Origin: Afipia sp. P52-10
GTDB lineage: Bacteria > Pseudomonadota > Alphaproteobacteria > Rhizobiales > Xanthobacteraceae
Assembly: GCF_000516555.1 (NCBI RefSeq)
Contig: NZ_AZSJ01000003.1
Coordinates: 2,594,669 to 2,658,668, forward strand
Reading direction: 5' to 3'
Length of the DNA: 64,000 bases
Part shown: positions 1-11,163 of the stretch, piece by piece
How positions within the stretch are numbered: position 1 is the stretch's first letter
Layout: every line of letters starts with the position of its first letter
Position numbers and translations under genes: made by a program
The notes under the pieces: generated by a model
What the model was told of the DNA's origin: nothing
Databases searched by the model: none
The model's input: only the letters and a program-made list of their open reading frames with translations

Positions 1-1
1 C

Positions 2-598
2 GTCGTCGCCGATACCGGACTGCCGGATGCGGAAGCGCTGGAGGCGCCGCAGCTGCCGGTCGAGCAGCTTCCCGATGCCTGCCTGCTCTATCTGATGGCG
101 AGCCGCTATTGCGAAACCGACAAGCTCGGCGACATCGCCTGGTCGCTGTTCGGCAAGGTCGAGCCCGGCTGGCGGCGGGTCCAGGCGATCTGCGATTTCG
201 TGCACGGGCATCTGGCGTTCGGCTACCAGCACGCGCACCCGGGCAAGACCGCGTGCGACGCCTATCACGAGCGGCGCGGCGTCTGCCGGGATTTCGCCCA
301 TCTCGCGATCACGCTCTGCCGCTGCATGAACATTCCGGCGCGCTATGCGACCGGCTATCTCGGCGACATCGGCGTGCCGCGCGCGGCCCTGCCGATGGAT
401 TTCTCGGGCTGGTTCGAGGCCTATCTCGGCGGCCGATGGTATGCGTTCGATGCCCGCCACAACCAGCCCCGCATCGGCCGCATCCTGATGGCGACCGGGC
501 GCGACGCAGCCGACGTGGCGCTGACCACGAGTTTCGGATTCGTTCGCTTGAAGCGTTTCGCGGTGTTCACCGACGACGTCACCGACATCATCGAATGA
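2..598 (+). CDS. Transglutaminase-like domain protein (5' partial)
   Basis: The reading frame is open from base 2, so the true start lies upstream of the window. About 198 C-terminal residues are present. They carry the transglutaminase-like core: a Cys in GVCRDFAH, followed by the GYLGDIG strand and a WFEAYLGGRWYAFDARHN segment that supplies the His/Asp side of the papain-like triad. Relatives are bacterial transglutaminase/protease-like enzymes. Whether this one is a cysteine protease, amidase or cross-linking enzyme cannot be told. It converges with the DUF1284 gene seven bases away. Confidence 0.85.
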   Translation, partial: VVADTGLPDAEALEAPQLPVEQLPDACLLYLMASRYCETDKLGDIAWSLFGKVEPGWRRVQAICDFVHGHLAFGYQHAHPGKTACDAYHERRGVCRDFAHLAITLCRCMNIPARYATGYLGDIGVPRAALPMDFSGWFEAYLGGRWYAFDARHNQPRIGRILMATGRDAADVALTTSFGFVRLKRFAVFTDDVTDIIE

Positions 599-605
599 GC
601 GGCGG

Positions 606-1040
606 TCAGCACGGCGTGCGGCTCTGGACCCGCGCATCGGGATAGCCGCCCGCGGCAACGTGGCTGCACAGCTTGAACCACTCGCAACTCTTGCAGGCGG
701 CCCGCGTCGTGCCGGCGGCGAAGCCCTCGCGCATGCGCGTAAGCAGCGGCGCATCGAGCGTCAGCGTGGTGCCGGGCGCGACCGGCCGGCCGATCAGTTC
801 GCCGACGTCGCGGGCGGCGTGCGCGTCGCGCTCGATGACGCTCGCGCGGTGGCAGTGGGGATTGGCTTCGGCGAGCAGCGGGGCGCAGACGTCGTCCGGC
901 CCCGCCACGATCAGGATGTCCTCGCCGCCGCCCAGCCGCTTCGCGATCACGTCGTAGTTCGCCGTGAAGGCGGGCGTGTAGCCCTTGCCGACATAGGTCA
1001 GCATGCAGAGCAGGTGGTGGGCGCGCAGGCGGATCGTCAC
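606..1040 (-). CDS. DUF1284 domain-containing protein
   Basis: This 144-residue protein starts with a GTG codon. It opens with LRAHHLLCMLTYVGKGY, the hallmark of the DUF1284 family, and has a cysteine-containing CKSCEWFKLC segment near the C-terminus (about residues 116-125). The His and Cys residues suggest metal or iron-sulfur binding, but the family has no established function. It lies between the transglutaminase-like gene and bioY, 31 bases past bioY on the same strand, so it may be transcribed together with bioY. Confidence 0.8.
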   Translation of the reverse strand: MTIRLRAHHLLCMLTYVGKGYTPAFTANYDVIAKRLGGGEDILIVAGPDDVCAPLLAEANPHCHRASVIERDAHAARDVGELIGRPVAPGTTLTLDAPLLTRMREGFAAGTTRAACKSCEWFKLCSHVAAGGYPDARVQSRTPC

Positions 1041-1071
1041 CGGGGTTCGCGTGGTTACGATTTCAGTTGGC

Positions 1072-1656
1072 TTACTTGGCCGGCTTCGCGGTCAGATGCG
1101 TGACCGCCTTCAGCGTTGCCGCGCCGAGCGCCGACTTCAGCACCGTGCCGACGATGAACGGCACCACGCCGTACATGAAGGCGAGCTTGCCGCCGATCAG
1201 CACCGCGAGCCAGGCCGCGCCGCCGGCGAGGCAGACCACATGGCCGAGCACCATCGCTGCGAAGGCGAGCATCACGCGGTTGCCGTTCCAGCCTTGCGCC
1301 ACCAGCCAGCCGGTCAACGCCGCGGCGAACGGGAACGCGACCAGGTAGCCACCGGTCTTGCCGAGGAACGGAGCGATGCCGGCCGCGCCGCCGGCGAACA
1401 CCGGCAAGCCGAGCGCGCCTTCCAGCAGCCAGGCGAGCACGGTGATGGTGCCGAGCCGGGCGCCGTAGAGCGCGCCGACCAGCAGCACCGCGAAGGTCTG
1501 CATCGTCACCGGCACCGGAATCATCGGCACGCTGATGTAGGATGACAGGGTCAGGAACGCCGTGCCGAACACGACGGCGCCGGCCTGCCAGGTCAGCGGC
1601 CGGTTGTTCAGACCGAGCAGGTCCTGTTGCAGGCTTCGTGAGGTAGCGTTCGACAT
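1072..1656 (-). CDS. bioY: Biotin transporter BioY (S component)
   Basis: The 194-residue integral membrane protein is a BioY substrate-binding component of ECF-type biotin uptake. The TFAVLLVGALYGARLGTITV and LPVFAGGAAG segments and the GYLVAFPFAA stretch are characteristic, and about six hydrophobic segments fill the chain. The ATG at 1656 is preferred because GGGGACC lies just upstream. An in-frame extension 10 codons longer lacks a better ribosome site. No bioM or bioN energising genes are adjacent, so it may act alone or with a distant ECF module. Confidence 0.9.
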   Translation of the reverse strand: MSNATSRSLQQDLLGLNNRPLTWQAGAVVFGTAFLTLSSYISVPMIPVPVTMQTFAVLLVGALYGARLGTITVLAWLLEGALGLPVFAGGAAGIAPFLGKTGGYLVAFPFAAALTGWLVAQGWNGNRVMLAFAAMVLGHVVCLAGGAAWLAVLIGGKLAFMYGVVPFIVGTVLKSALGAATLKAVTHLTAKPAK

Positions 1657-1869
1657 GGTGGTCCCCTGGGGCACGAGTGATTGCACCTTTGCTTTGCCAG
1701 CAGCCGCGCGGTTGAGGCAAGCCCGCTGCGATGCAACCGGGGCATACCCGCCCGGCGGGGGAAAAGATCGCTCAATTGCTAGGCAGCGGGAGCATGGTTT
1801 CCTGGCTCGTGCCGCGCTTGCGCGCGCTGTAAACAGGCCGCCTCAAGACAGGTCGCGTTGGGAGGGACC

Positions 1870-2262
1870 ATGCAGGATCGCCTGTTCGTCTTCGGTACGC
1901 TGTTGAGCGGCTACGATCATCCGATGGCGCGCAGGCTCGCGCGCGAGGCCGATCGCGTCGGCGAGGCGCGCTGCAGCGGCCGTCTCTATCTCGTGCGGCA
2001 TTATCCCGGCATGGTGCCGTCGGACGATCCCGCCGAGCAGGTGTTCGGCGAACTGTACCGGCTGCGCGGGCCGGCGCTGCTGCGCGCGCTCGATGACTAC
2101 GAAGGATGCGGTGAAGCCGACGCGGAACCGACCGAGTTCGTGCGGCGACGCTGCACCGTCACGCTGATCGACGGCAGCCGCAGCGAGGCCTGGACCTATC
2201 TCTACAACCGTCCAGTGGCGCACCTGCCACGGATCGCCTCGGGCCGGTTCCTGGCGCATTGA
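1870..2262 (+). CDS. Gamma-glutamylcyclotransferase (AIG2-like) family protein
   Basis: This 130-residue protein has the AIG2/GGCT fold signature LFVFGTLLSGY near the N-terminus, a GRLYLVRHYPGMVP strand, and LLRALDDYEG, whose acidic residues match the family's catalytic Glu region. Family members remove gamma-glutamyl groups as pyroglutamate, but many bacterial members are untested. The ATG at 1870 follows a GGGAGGG ribosome site at 1860-1866. Confidence 0.8.
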   Translation: MQDRLFVFGTLLSGYDHPMARRLAREADRVGEARCSGRLYLVRHYPGMVPSDDPAEQVFGELYRLRGPALLRALDDYEGCGEADAEPTEFVRRRCTVTLIDGSRSEAWTYLYNRPVAHLPRIASGRFLAH

Positions 2263-2288
2263 AGCGGCATCGTAGGCCGGGCACCTCG

Positions 2289-3635
2289 TCAGGTCGGGCA
2301 CGGCTTGCGCGCGGCGGTGAATTCGGTGGCGAACAGGCCGGCCGCGATCAGCGCGAATGCAAAGCCGATCGCGCTGACGGTGGCGATGCCGCCATGGGCG
2401 AGGGCATAGCCGCTGACGGCGGAGCCGACCGCGCCGCCGAGGAAGAACAGCGCGAGGTAGAGCGCGTTGAGGCGGCTGCGGATCTCCGCCGGCAAGGCAT
2501 AGATCGCGCGCTGGCCGGCGACCATGTTGGCCTGCACGCCGGCGTCCAGCACGATGCCTGCGGCGACCAGGGCGGCGAGCGCGAGGTTGCGCCCGGCCGT
2601 GCCGAAGCTGTCTGCGCCGTGGCCGCCGATCCAGGCGAGCACGAAACTCAAGGCAACCGCGAGGATCGCAACGCCGGTCACCGTGCGGCCATAGCCCTTG
2701 TCGGCGAGCCGCCCGGCGACCGGTGCGATCAGCGCGCCGGTGACGCCGCTCAGCAGGAACAGCGACAGCGCGGTGGGGCCGAGCGCGAATGGCGGCTGCT
2801 GCAGCAGCAGCGGTGATGCGGTCCAGAACACGCTGAACGCTGCGAACAGCAGCGCCTGATAGGCCGCGCGCCGCTGCAGCACCGGATTGGTGCGCAGGAT
2901 CGTCCACAGCGAGCGCAGCAGGCCCGCATAGCTCATTGTTGCATCCGGCTTACGGCGCGGTAGCGTGCGGGCCATCAGCGCGATGATGGCTGTGATCGAC
3001 AGCGTCGCCAGCACGTAGACGCCGCGCCAGCCGACGAAGCCCGACAGCAATGTCGAGAGCGGCCGCGCCAGCAGGATGCCGAGCAGCAGCCCGCTCATCA
3101 GCGTACCGACGGTCTGGCCGCGCTGGTGCGGCGGCGACAGGTGTGCCGTCAGCGGCACGATCATCTGCGTCGCCGTCGTCGTCAGGCCGAGCAGGACCGA
3201 GGCGAGCACGAACACGGCGGCTATGGGCGCCGCGGCGGCAAGCAAGAGACTCGCAGCGAGCGCGCCCAGCGTCGTGATGATCAGCGTCTTGTTCTCGATC
3301 AGGTCGCCGAGCGGCACCAGGAACAGGAGCCCCGCGACGTAGCCGAGCTGGATCACTGTGACGATCAGCCCGGCCTCGGCGAGGTCGAGGCCGAATGACT
3401 GGCTGATCGGGCCCGCCAGCGGCTGGGCATAATAGAGGTTGGCGACGGTGACGCCGGCCGCCACCGACAGCGACAGGATCAGGCCCCGGCTTAGGACGGT
3501 TGGGCTTGGTGCAGCTGGACTTGGTGCGGGCCGTGGGGCAGGCGCCGCGTCAGGGGACGTGTGGGGCATGGCAGCAGGCAGACCGGGAGGAGCAGACCAG
3601 CGGGGCTGGATCGGCCGGAGACATGTCGTCTGCAT
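2289..3635 (-). CDS. MFS transporter (DHA1-like)
   Basis: The protein has about 448 residues with twelve predicted membrane segments. ANLYYAQPLAGPI and the cytoplasmic-loop motif GDLIENKT after the second segment are typical of drug/sugar efflux type MFS carriers, as is GFVGWRGVYVLA in the middle. The ATG at 3635 has a CAGGGA ribosome site six bases upstream. An alternative ATG at 3569 would remove a 22-residue N-terminal extension. Substrate is unknown. It diverges from dnaG, and the antisense frame stays open far into dnaG only because of GC-rich codon bias. Confidence 0.85.
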   Translation of the reverse strand: MQTTCLRPIQPRWSAPPGLPAAMPHTSPDAAPAPRPAPSPAAPSPTVLSRGLILSLSVAAGVTVANLYYAQPLAGPISQSFGLDLAEAGLIVTVIQLGYVAGLLFLVPLGDLIENKTLIITTLGALAASLLLAAAAPIAAVFVLASVLLGLTTTATQMIVPLTAHLSPPHQRGQTVGTLMSGLLLGILLARPLSTLLSGFVGWRGVYVLATLSITAIIALMARTLPRRKPDATMSYAGLLRSLWTILRTNPVLQRRAAYQALLFAAFSVFWTASPLLLQQPPFALGPTALSLFLLSGVTGALIAPVAGRLADKGYGRTVTGVAILAVALSFVLAWIGGHGADSFGTAGRNLALAALVAAGIVLDAGVQANMVAGQRAIYALPAEIRSRLNALYLALFFLGGAVGSAVSGYALAHGGIATVSAIGFAFALIAAGLFATEFTAARKPCPT

Positions 3636-3887
3636 GTGGTTCCCTGCGGATCGATGGGGAAGACCGCCGGGCGCGAGGCTGCTATGCTGCAAAGCAGCAA
3701 ACGATTCCTTGCCGCGCAGCCGTGCGAATCCTTGTCCAGGGTTCGCCTGAATCCTTGGCAAGGCGGGTCGGCCCCTGTGAATAGCCGGGGACAAGCGCGG
3801 CAACGCTCGGCTTCGGGCGAGAGGCAGCCTATATCCATGATTGGTGACCGGCCCTGCCGCGGCGGGCCAAGCTGACAAGCCAGGTGA

Positions 3888-5912
3888 ATGCGCTTTACGC
3901 CCCAATTTCTTGACGAACTGCGTGCGCGGCTGCCGGTGTCGGAAGTCGTGGGTCGGCGCGTGAAGCTGAAGAAGGCCGGTCGCGAGTGGAAAGGGCTGTC
4001 GCCGTTCCAGCAGGAGAAGACGCCGTCGTTCTTCGTCAACGACCAGAAGCAGGCGTGGTTCGACTTCTCCTCCGGCAAGAACGGCAACATCTTCGATTTC
4101 CTGATGCAGACCGAGGGCGTGTCGTTTCCGGAAGCGGTGGAGCGGCTCGCGCAGATGGCCGGATTGCCGATCCCGCAGGCCGCGCCCGATGCGGAGCGGC
4201 GCGAGCAGCGCCGCCGGACGCTGTATGACGTGATGGAGCTCGCGGCGAAGTATTTCGCCGACACGCTGGCCTCGCGGCTTGGCGCCAAGGCGCGCGGCTA
4301 TCTCGCCGATCGCGGCCTCGATCCGGCGACCCAGCTCAAGTTTCGCATGGGCTATGCGCCGGCGGAGAAGTTCGCGCTGAAGGAGCATCTCGGCGCCGCG
4401 GGCATTCCGGTCGAGGACATGGCCGAGGCGGGGTTGCTGGTGCACGGCGACGACATTCCAGTGCCGTATGATCGCTTCCGCGATCGCGTGATGTTTCCGA
4501 TCACTGACGCGCGCGGCCGCATCATCGCTTTCGGCGGCCGGGCGCTCGAAAAGGACGTGCCGGCGAAGTACCTGAACTCGCCGGAGACGCCGCTGTTTCA
4601 CAAGGGCGACAACCTCTACAACCTCGCGATGGCGCGCCAGGCCGCGCATGACGGTGCAACGCCGGTGGTGGTCGAAGGCTATGTCGATGTGATCGCGATG
4701 GTCGGCGCGGGTTTCCCCGCCGCGGTCGCGCCGCTCGGCACCGCGCTCACCGAAAACCAGCTCGCGTTGCTGTGGCGGATGGCCGACGAGCCGATCCTCT
4801 GCTTCGACGGCGACAAGGCCGGCCAGCGCGCCGCGTTCCGCGCCGCCGACATTGCGCTGCCGTTGCTGAAGCCTGGCAAGAGCCTGCGCTTTGCGCTGCT
4901 GCCTGAAGGGCAGGACCCGGACGATCTCGCCCGTTCCGGCGGTCGCGCGGCGATCGAGGAGGTGATCGCGGCGGCGCGGCCGCTCGCCGACGTGGTCTGG
5001 CAGCGCGAGGTCGAGGGTGGCGCCTATGCGACGCCGGAACGGCGCGCGGCGTTGGAGGCGCGCATCGGTGAACTGGCGGCGATCATTCGCGACGAGGTGG
5101 TGCGGAAGTATTATCGGCAGGACCTGCAGGAGCGGCTGCAGCGGCTGTTCGCGCCTGCGGGCGATCCCTATCGCCGCGCCGGTGGCGCGGGCGGCGGCTG
5201 GGGCGGAGCCCGGCTGCAGCGGCGCGAATCGGCGGGCGGTTTTTCCGGCCGGAACAGTGGCGCGGGGGGCCGTGGCCGTCCGGGCGGGAGTTTTGCACAG
5301 GGACCAGGGCCCGGCGGTTTCCGCCCCGGCGCCTATCAGGCGGCGAGCCCGCAGCTCGCGGCAAGCCCGCTGGTGCGGGGCCAGCGCTCGGCGCTGTCGC
5401 GGCGGGAGGCATTGATCCTGCAGACCCTGATCAACCATCCCTGGCTGCTGCACGAGCACCTGGAGGAGGTCGCGGCGCTGGAGCTCGCGCATCCGGAGGC
5501 GCATCGGCTGCGGGCGGCGATCATTGCCGCCTTCGCCGCCGACCATCACCACAATGGCGAGCCGGAGGAGCAAAGCGAGCAGCTCCGCGCCGATCTGATC
5601 CGGGCTGGATTCTCGGAACTCCTTCAAAGGGTTGAGCGCGCGATCACGACCAGCGCGGTGTGGGGGGCGCAGCGCGGGGCGGCGATCGAGGATGTTTTGG
5701 CGACCTGGAAGCAGCTCGTCGCCTTGCATCACCAGTGGCATTCCCTACTTAGGGAATTGAGAGATGCCGAACTGGCGCTTGGCCAGGACGCAACCGACTC
5801 CAATTATGGCTGGCTGCGTGACGTGAAGATGCGGCTCGCAACCGTCGATGGAACCGAAGCGCTGATCGAGGGCTTCGGTGAATCCTCCGGCCGGGCGCTG
5901 AAAAGTTCATAG
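3888..5912 (+). CDS. dnaG: DNA primase DnaG
   Basis: This 674-residue primase makes RNA primers at the replication fork. The N-terminal module (residues about 1-100) is followed by the RNA polymerase basic domain and a Toprim centre, with VVVEGYVDVI at about 259-268 and FDGDKAGQ at about 306-313. A Gly-rich linker (about 425-480) precedes the C-terminal helicase-interaction region. The zinc ribbon is present in outline, but its usual ligands are replaced: LSPFQQEKTPSF where Cys and His are expected, and DFSSG where CxxC is expected. The ATG follows AGGTGA. dnaG precedes rpoD, the usual macromolecular-synthesis order. Confidence 0.95.
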   Translation: MRFTPQFLDELRARLPVSEVVGRRVKLKKAGREWKGLSPFQQEKTPSFFVNDQKQAWFDFSSGKNGNIFDFLMQTEGVSFPEAVERLAQMAGLPIPQAAPDAERREQRRRTLYDVMELAAKYFADTLASRLGAKARGYLADRGLDPATQLKFRMGYAPAEKFALKEHLGAAGIPVEDMAEAGLLVHGDDIPVPYDRFRDRVMFPITDARGRIIAFGGRALEKDVPAKYLNSPETPLFHKGDNLYNLAMARQAAHDGATPVVVEGYVDVIAMVGAGFPAAVAPLGTALTENQLALLWRMADEPILCFDGDKAGQRAAFRAADIALPLLKPGKSLRFALLPEGQDPDDLARSGGRAAIEEVIAAARPLADVVWQREVEGGAYATPERRAALEARIGELAAIIRDEVVRKYYRQDLQERLQRLFAPAGDPYRRAGGAGGGWGGARLQRRESAGGFSGRNSGAGGRGRPGGSFAQGPGPGGFRPGAYQAASPQLAASPLVRGQRSALSRREALILQTLINHPWLLHEHLEEVAALELAHPEAHRLRAAIIAAFAADHHHNGEPEEQSEQLRADLIRAGFSELLQRVERAITTSAVWGAQRGAAIEDVLATWKQLVALHHQWHSLLRELRDAELALGQDATDSNYGWLRDVKMRLATVDGTEALIEGFGESSGRALKSS

Positions 5913-6235
5913 GAGAGGTGGCCGCGGTGCGCTTTTTGTCGGTCTAGGACCATGAAAAGACTCGCCAAAATGGATATTTGGCCGCAAGAACAGGGTTAAT
6001 CGAGGCTTAACGGGACAAGGTTCTATTAACGAGGCTAGCCCTAAACAGTGAGGGCATCGAATCGGGGTGGTGCCCTTGGCACCGCCCATTTCCGCGTCTG
6101 GCCTGCCGCCATGCTGGTTTATCCGCGTCGGTAGGTTATTAAGGGCGCGGCCTGGGATGAACAAATTGGGGGCGCGGTGCTTGCCCCCTGTGAGTGAAGG
6201 TAGACGTGCCGACCGCACGTTGCAGGAGCGATTGA
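5913..6235. other. dnaG-rpoD intergenic region
   Basis: These 323 bases hold no convincing gene. They contain a perfect CtrA-type box (listed separately), an imperfect inverted repeat GCCAAAA...TTTGGC at 5964-5982, and further TTAA-rich sequence around 6024. The rpoD ribosome site AGGAG lies at about 6223-6227. This is presumably the rpoD leader and promoter region. Confidence 0.6.
5996..6011 (+). promoter_or_regulatory. CtrA-type box upstream of rpoD
   Basis: The sequence TTAA-TCGAGGC-TTAAC matches the Caulobacter CtrA consensus TTAA-N7-TTAAC exactly. It lies about 225 bases before the rpoD start codon. Regulation of rpoD by CtrA is inference. The exact match and the presence of sciP in the same window make it worth testing. 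Confidence 0.5.
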
Positions 6236-8371
<2,136 letters not shown>

Positions 8372-8420
8372 GCTGCGCGTGAGGTTGCGGCGCACGCCGC
8401 ATCTGAACCGGATGTGAATG

Positions 8421-8448
8421 AGAGCGGCAGCGATGCCGCTCTTTTTTT
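8421..8448 (+). terminator. Intrinsic terminator of rpoD
   Basis: A perfect 9-bp stem (AGAGCGGCA / TGCCGCTCT) with a GCGA tetraloop is followed by seven T residues, about 50 bases after the rpoD stop codon. Confidence 0.9.
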
Positions 8449-8621
8449 GCTTCGTCCGTGCTTGCGCGCGTTGCGCGCCGTAAATCCTTCGCTACGCTTG
8501 CCGCGTTGCGCGACGAGCCGGAGCGCGCCTGAGGGGCGGAGCCGAAGCTAGAGCCGAAGCCCAGAGCCTGAGGCCGCGCGGGAGGCGGTCGCGAACGACC
8601 GCTCCAAGATCGCTCCGCCCG

Positions 8622-8888
8622 TCAGCGGTGCGGCGGCTCGACCAGCCAGTTGACGATCCGCCGCACCAGCGGCAGCACCGCCAGCAGCGTCGGAAACGCC
8701 ACCAGCCACGACAGCGCCCAGGCGCTCGGCCAGGTCGCAAGAAAGGCCGGTGTCGGCCCGAGGCTTTTGAAGGTCGCGATCGCCGAGACCACGAAGGTCA
8801 TGATGATCGACAGCACCAGCGGCATGATGATGCTGGCGTAGCGCGCGGGCAGCTTGCCGCGCCGGCGCGGCGTGGACAGGTCAGTCAT
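8622..8888 (-). CDS. DUF2798 family small membrane protein
   Basis: The 88-residue protein has two hydrophobic segments (SIIMPLVLSIIMTFVVSAIA and AWALSWLVAFPTLLAVLPLV) and the family ending LVRRIVNWLVEPP. DUF2798 proteins are short two-helix inner-membrane proteins of unknown function. The ATG at 8888 gives the usual short, charged N-terminus. An in-frame ATG at 8930 would add 14 residues. It is transcribed toward the rpoD terminator. Confidence 0.75.
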   Translation of the reverse strand: MTDLSTPRRRGKLPARYASIIMPLVLSIIMTFVVSAIATFKSLGPTPAFLATWPSAWALSWLVAFPTLLAVLPLVRRIVNWLVEPPHR

Positions 8889-9190
8889 GGAGGTCTCGCT
8901 TGGAAGGTCGGCCGGGTCGATCACGGGCATGGTTAAGCATTCGTGCCGGTCGGAACGGCCGGATGGAATGCGTTGCCTGACGTGAGACGCTTACGGCTGG
9001 CAGGGCGCCAGCATCGGCAGGCTTATAGAAGGGCGCGGCGTTGGACGCCAGCGGAAACGGCTGAGAACCCTTCAAAAAAAGCGGCTCGCGCCTGTGCGAT
9101 GCGGGCCGATGCCGCCGGTGGTCATCGTTGTTCCGTCGCATTTGCCGTGCCATGATCGCGCCCACGACGGCAACGACAGCAGGAATCCTC
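8889..9190. other. Gene-less spacer
   Basis: This is a divergent spacer between the DUF2798 gene and the lytic transglycosylase gene. I see no additional gene, repeat or recognisable operator here. It should hold the two promoters. Confidence 0.4.
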
Positions 9191-9991
9191 ATGATCGCGC
9201 GCACGCTTGCGGCTCTTGTTCTCTCGTCCCTCCTCGCCCTTCCGGCCATGGCCGCCCAGTGCGGCGGCGACTTCCACACCTTCATCGCCAACTTCTCGCG
9301 CGAGGCGCAGGCGCAGGGCATTTCGCAGGCGGTGCTGAGCCAGGCGCTCGGCAACGTTACGCAGGACCAGGCGGTGCTGGCGTTCGATCGGCGCCAGCGC
9401 GGCACCTTCAACAAGACCTTCGAGCAGTATGTGGCGACCCGCGTCGGCGCCGCCCGCATCAAGCGGGCCTCGGCGATGATGCAGCGGCATGCGGCGCTGC
9501 TCTCGCGCATCGAACAGCGCTTCGGCGTACCGCCGCAGATCGTGGTGGCGATCTGGACGCTGGAGACCGACAACGGCGCTGACATGGGCAAGCTATCGGT
9601 GTTCCGCGTGCTCGCCACCATGGCGCATGACTGCCGCCGCACCGAGTTGTTCCAGCGCGAGCTGCTGGCGGCGCTGCAGATCGTCCAGCGCGGCGACCTG
9701 CCGCTCGGCGAGATGGTCGGCGCCTATGCCGGCGAGATCGGCCAGACGCAATTCCTGCCGTCGTCCTACATCAAGTACGGCGTCGATTTCGACGGCAACG
9801 GCCATGTCGATCTGCGCCGCAGCGTGCCGGACGTGCTGGCCTCCACCGCCAACCTGCTGCGCACCAATGGCTGGAAGCCCGGTCCCTATGGCGAGGGCAC
9901 GTCCAACTTCGAGGCGATGCGCGAGTGGAATAGGGCGGTGGTCTACCGCAAGACCATCGCCTACTTCGCCGACAAGCTGGTCGGGCGGTGA
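9191..9991 (+). CDS. Lytic murein transglycosylase (MltB-like)
   Basis: This 266-residue exported enzyme cleaves peptidoglycan glycan strands. It begins with a signal peptide, MIARTLAALVLSSLLALPAMA. The catalytic glutamate is likely in AIWTLETDNG (about residues 118-127), and GEIGQTQFLPSSYIKYGVDF is the family 3 (MltB) signature. The ATG at 9191 follows AGGA at about 9180. Upstream in-frame starts would bury the signal peptide. No C-terminal peptidoglycan-binding domain is present, so it is a short form. Confidence 0.88.
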   Translation: MIARTLAALVLSSLLALPAMAAQCGGDFHTFIANFSREAQAQGISQAVLSQALGNVTQDQAVLAFDRRQRGTFNKTFEQYVATRVGAARIKRASAMMQRHAALLSRIEQRFGVPPQIVVAIWTLETDNGADMGKLSVFRVLATMAHDCRRTELFQRELLAALQIVQRGDLPLGEMVGAYAGEIGQTQFLPSSYIKYGVDFDGNGHVDLRRSVPDVLASTANLLRTNGWKPGPYGEGTSNFEAMREWNRAVVYRKTIAYFADKLVGR

Positions 9992-10097
9992 GGGTTTAAG
10001 ACGCGCATAGGCTGCTCGAATCGCTCCTTCTCCAGCGGCAAGCCGAAGCGGCGCGATGCGGGGCGGAGTTGCGGATGCAAGCGGTGGAGCGCGGACG

Positions 10098-11092
10098 ATG
10101 ACCAGGCCGATCGAGCGGACCATCAAGGCCAACGGCATCGGCCTCAATGTCGCCGAGTTGGGGCAGGGGCCGGTGGTCCTGTTCTGCCATGGCTTTCCGG
10201 AAGGTTGGTATTCCTGGCGGCATCAGATCGATGCGGTGGCGGCCGCGGGCTTCCATGCTGTCGCGCCCGACATGCGCGGCTACGGCAACAGCGACCGGCC
10301 CGCGGCGATCGACCAGTACACCATCTTCCATTTGGTCGGCGATCTCGTCGGCGTCTTGGATGCACTCGGCGCCCCGCACGCGGTCATCGTCGGTCATGAT
10401 TGGGGCGCGAACATCGCCTGGCAGGCGGCGCGGCTCCGGCCGGATCGCTTCCGCGCGATCGTTGCCTCAGCGTGCCGTTCCGGCCGCGGAGCCCGGCGCC
10501 TCCGACCAGCCTGATGCCGCAGACCGAGGACGCCCAGTTCTATCAGTTGTATTTCCAGGCGCCCGGTGTCGCCGAGGCCGAGTTCGAGCAGGACCCTCGC
10601 TTGACCCTGCGCACCATGCTCTATGGCGCTTCGGGTGAAGGCGTCGCCGTGATCCGCGCGAGGATGGCAAGCGGCGGCGCGGCGCCGGGCATCGGCATGG
10701 TGCCGCGCCACGGCGGCCTGCTGCAAGCGGGCGAAACGCCACCGCTGCCATCATGGCTGAGCGAGGCCGAGCTCGACCTCTATGCCGGTGCATTCGCCCG
10801 CAGCGGTTTTCGCGGTCCGCTCAATTACTATCGCAACCTCGATCGCAACTGGGAGCTGATGGCGGCCTTCGCCGACACCAAGGTCACGGTCCCGGCGCTC
10901 TACATGGCGGGGGACCACGACATGGTGGTCGCGGCGCCGGGCATGACGGAGGCGCTGGCGAACATGCGTCAGGTTGTGCCGAATTTGCGCGAGGTCAAAA
11001 TGCTGCCCGGCTGCGGTCACTGGACCCAGCAGGAGCGCCCTGCCGAGGTCAATGCGGCGATGATCGATTTTCTGCACAGCCTGCCGACGTGA
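10098..11092 (+). pseudogene. Frameshifted alpha/beta hydrolase (epoxide hydrolase type)
   Basis: Two overlapping frames together encode one alpha/beta hydrolase. The first part (10098 to about 10463) has CHGFPEGWYSWRHQI, the oxyanion-hole region, and VGHDWGANIAW with the nucleophile Asp. The second part resumes as LSVPFRPRSPAPPT in the next frame and carries the lid tyrosine region, the acid (AGDHDMVV) and the catalytic His (GCGHWTQQERP). The break is at 10461-10468: GTTGCCTCAGC would read GTT GGC CTC AGC if one G were restored near 10464. As sequenced, translation stops at 10514. It is either a recent pseudogene or a sequencing error. Confidence 0.8.
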
Positions 11093-11163
11093 TCGCCGCG
11101 GCAGAGCACCAAGGAGGGCGCGGATACGAGGCCCAACGCGGGCTGCTGTCGGCGGCCGCAGGC

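Noticed and set aside
2289-5741. A 1150-codon minus-strand frame spanning the MFS gene and most of dnaG
   Set aside because: Only the part to about 3635 encodes a transporter. The rest is antisense to dnaG, Arg/Leu/His-rich, and explained by GC-rich codon bias.
8585-8602. GCGGTCG-CGAA-CGACCGC hairpin after the DUF2798 gene
   Set aside because: It is short with no T-run on either strand, so it is not called a terminator.
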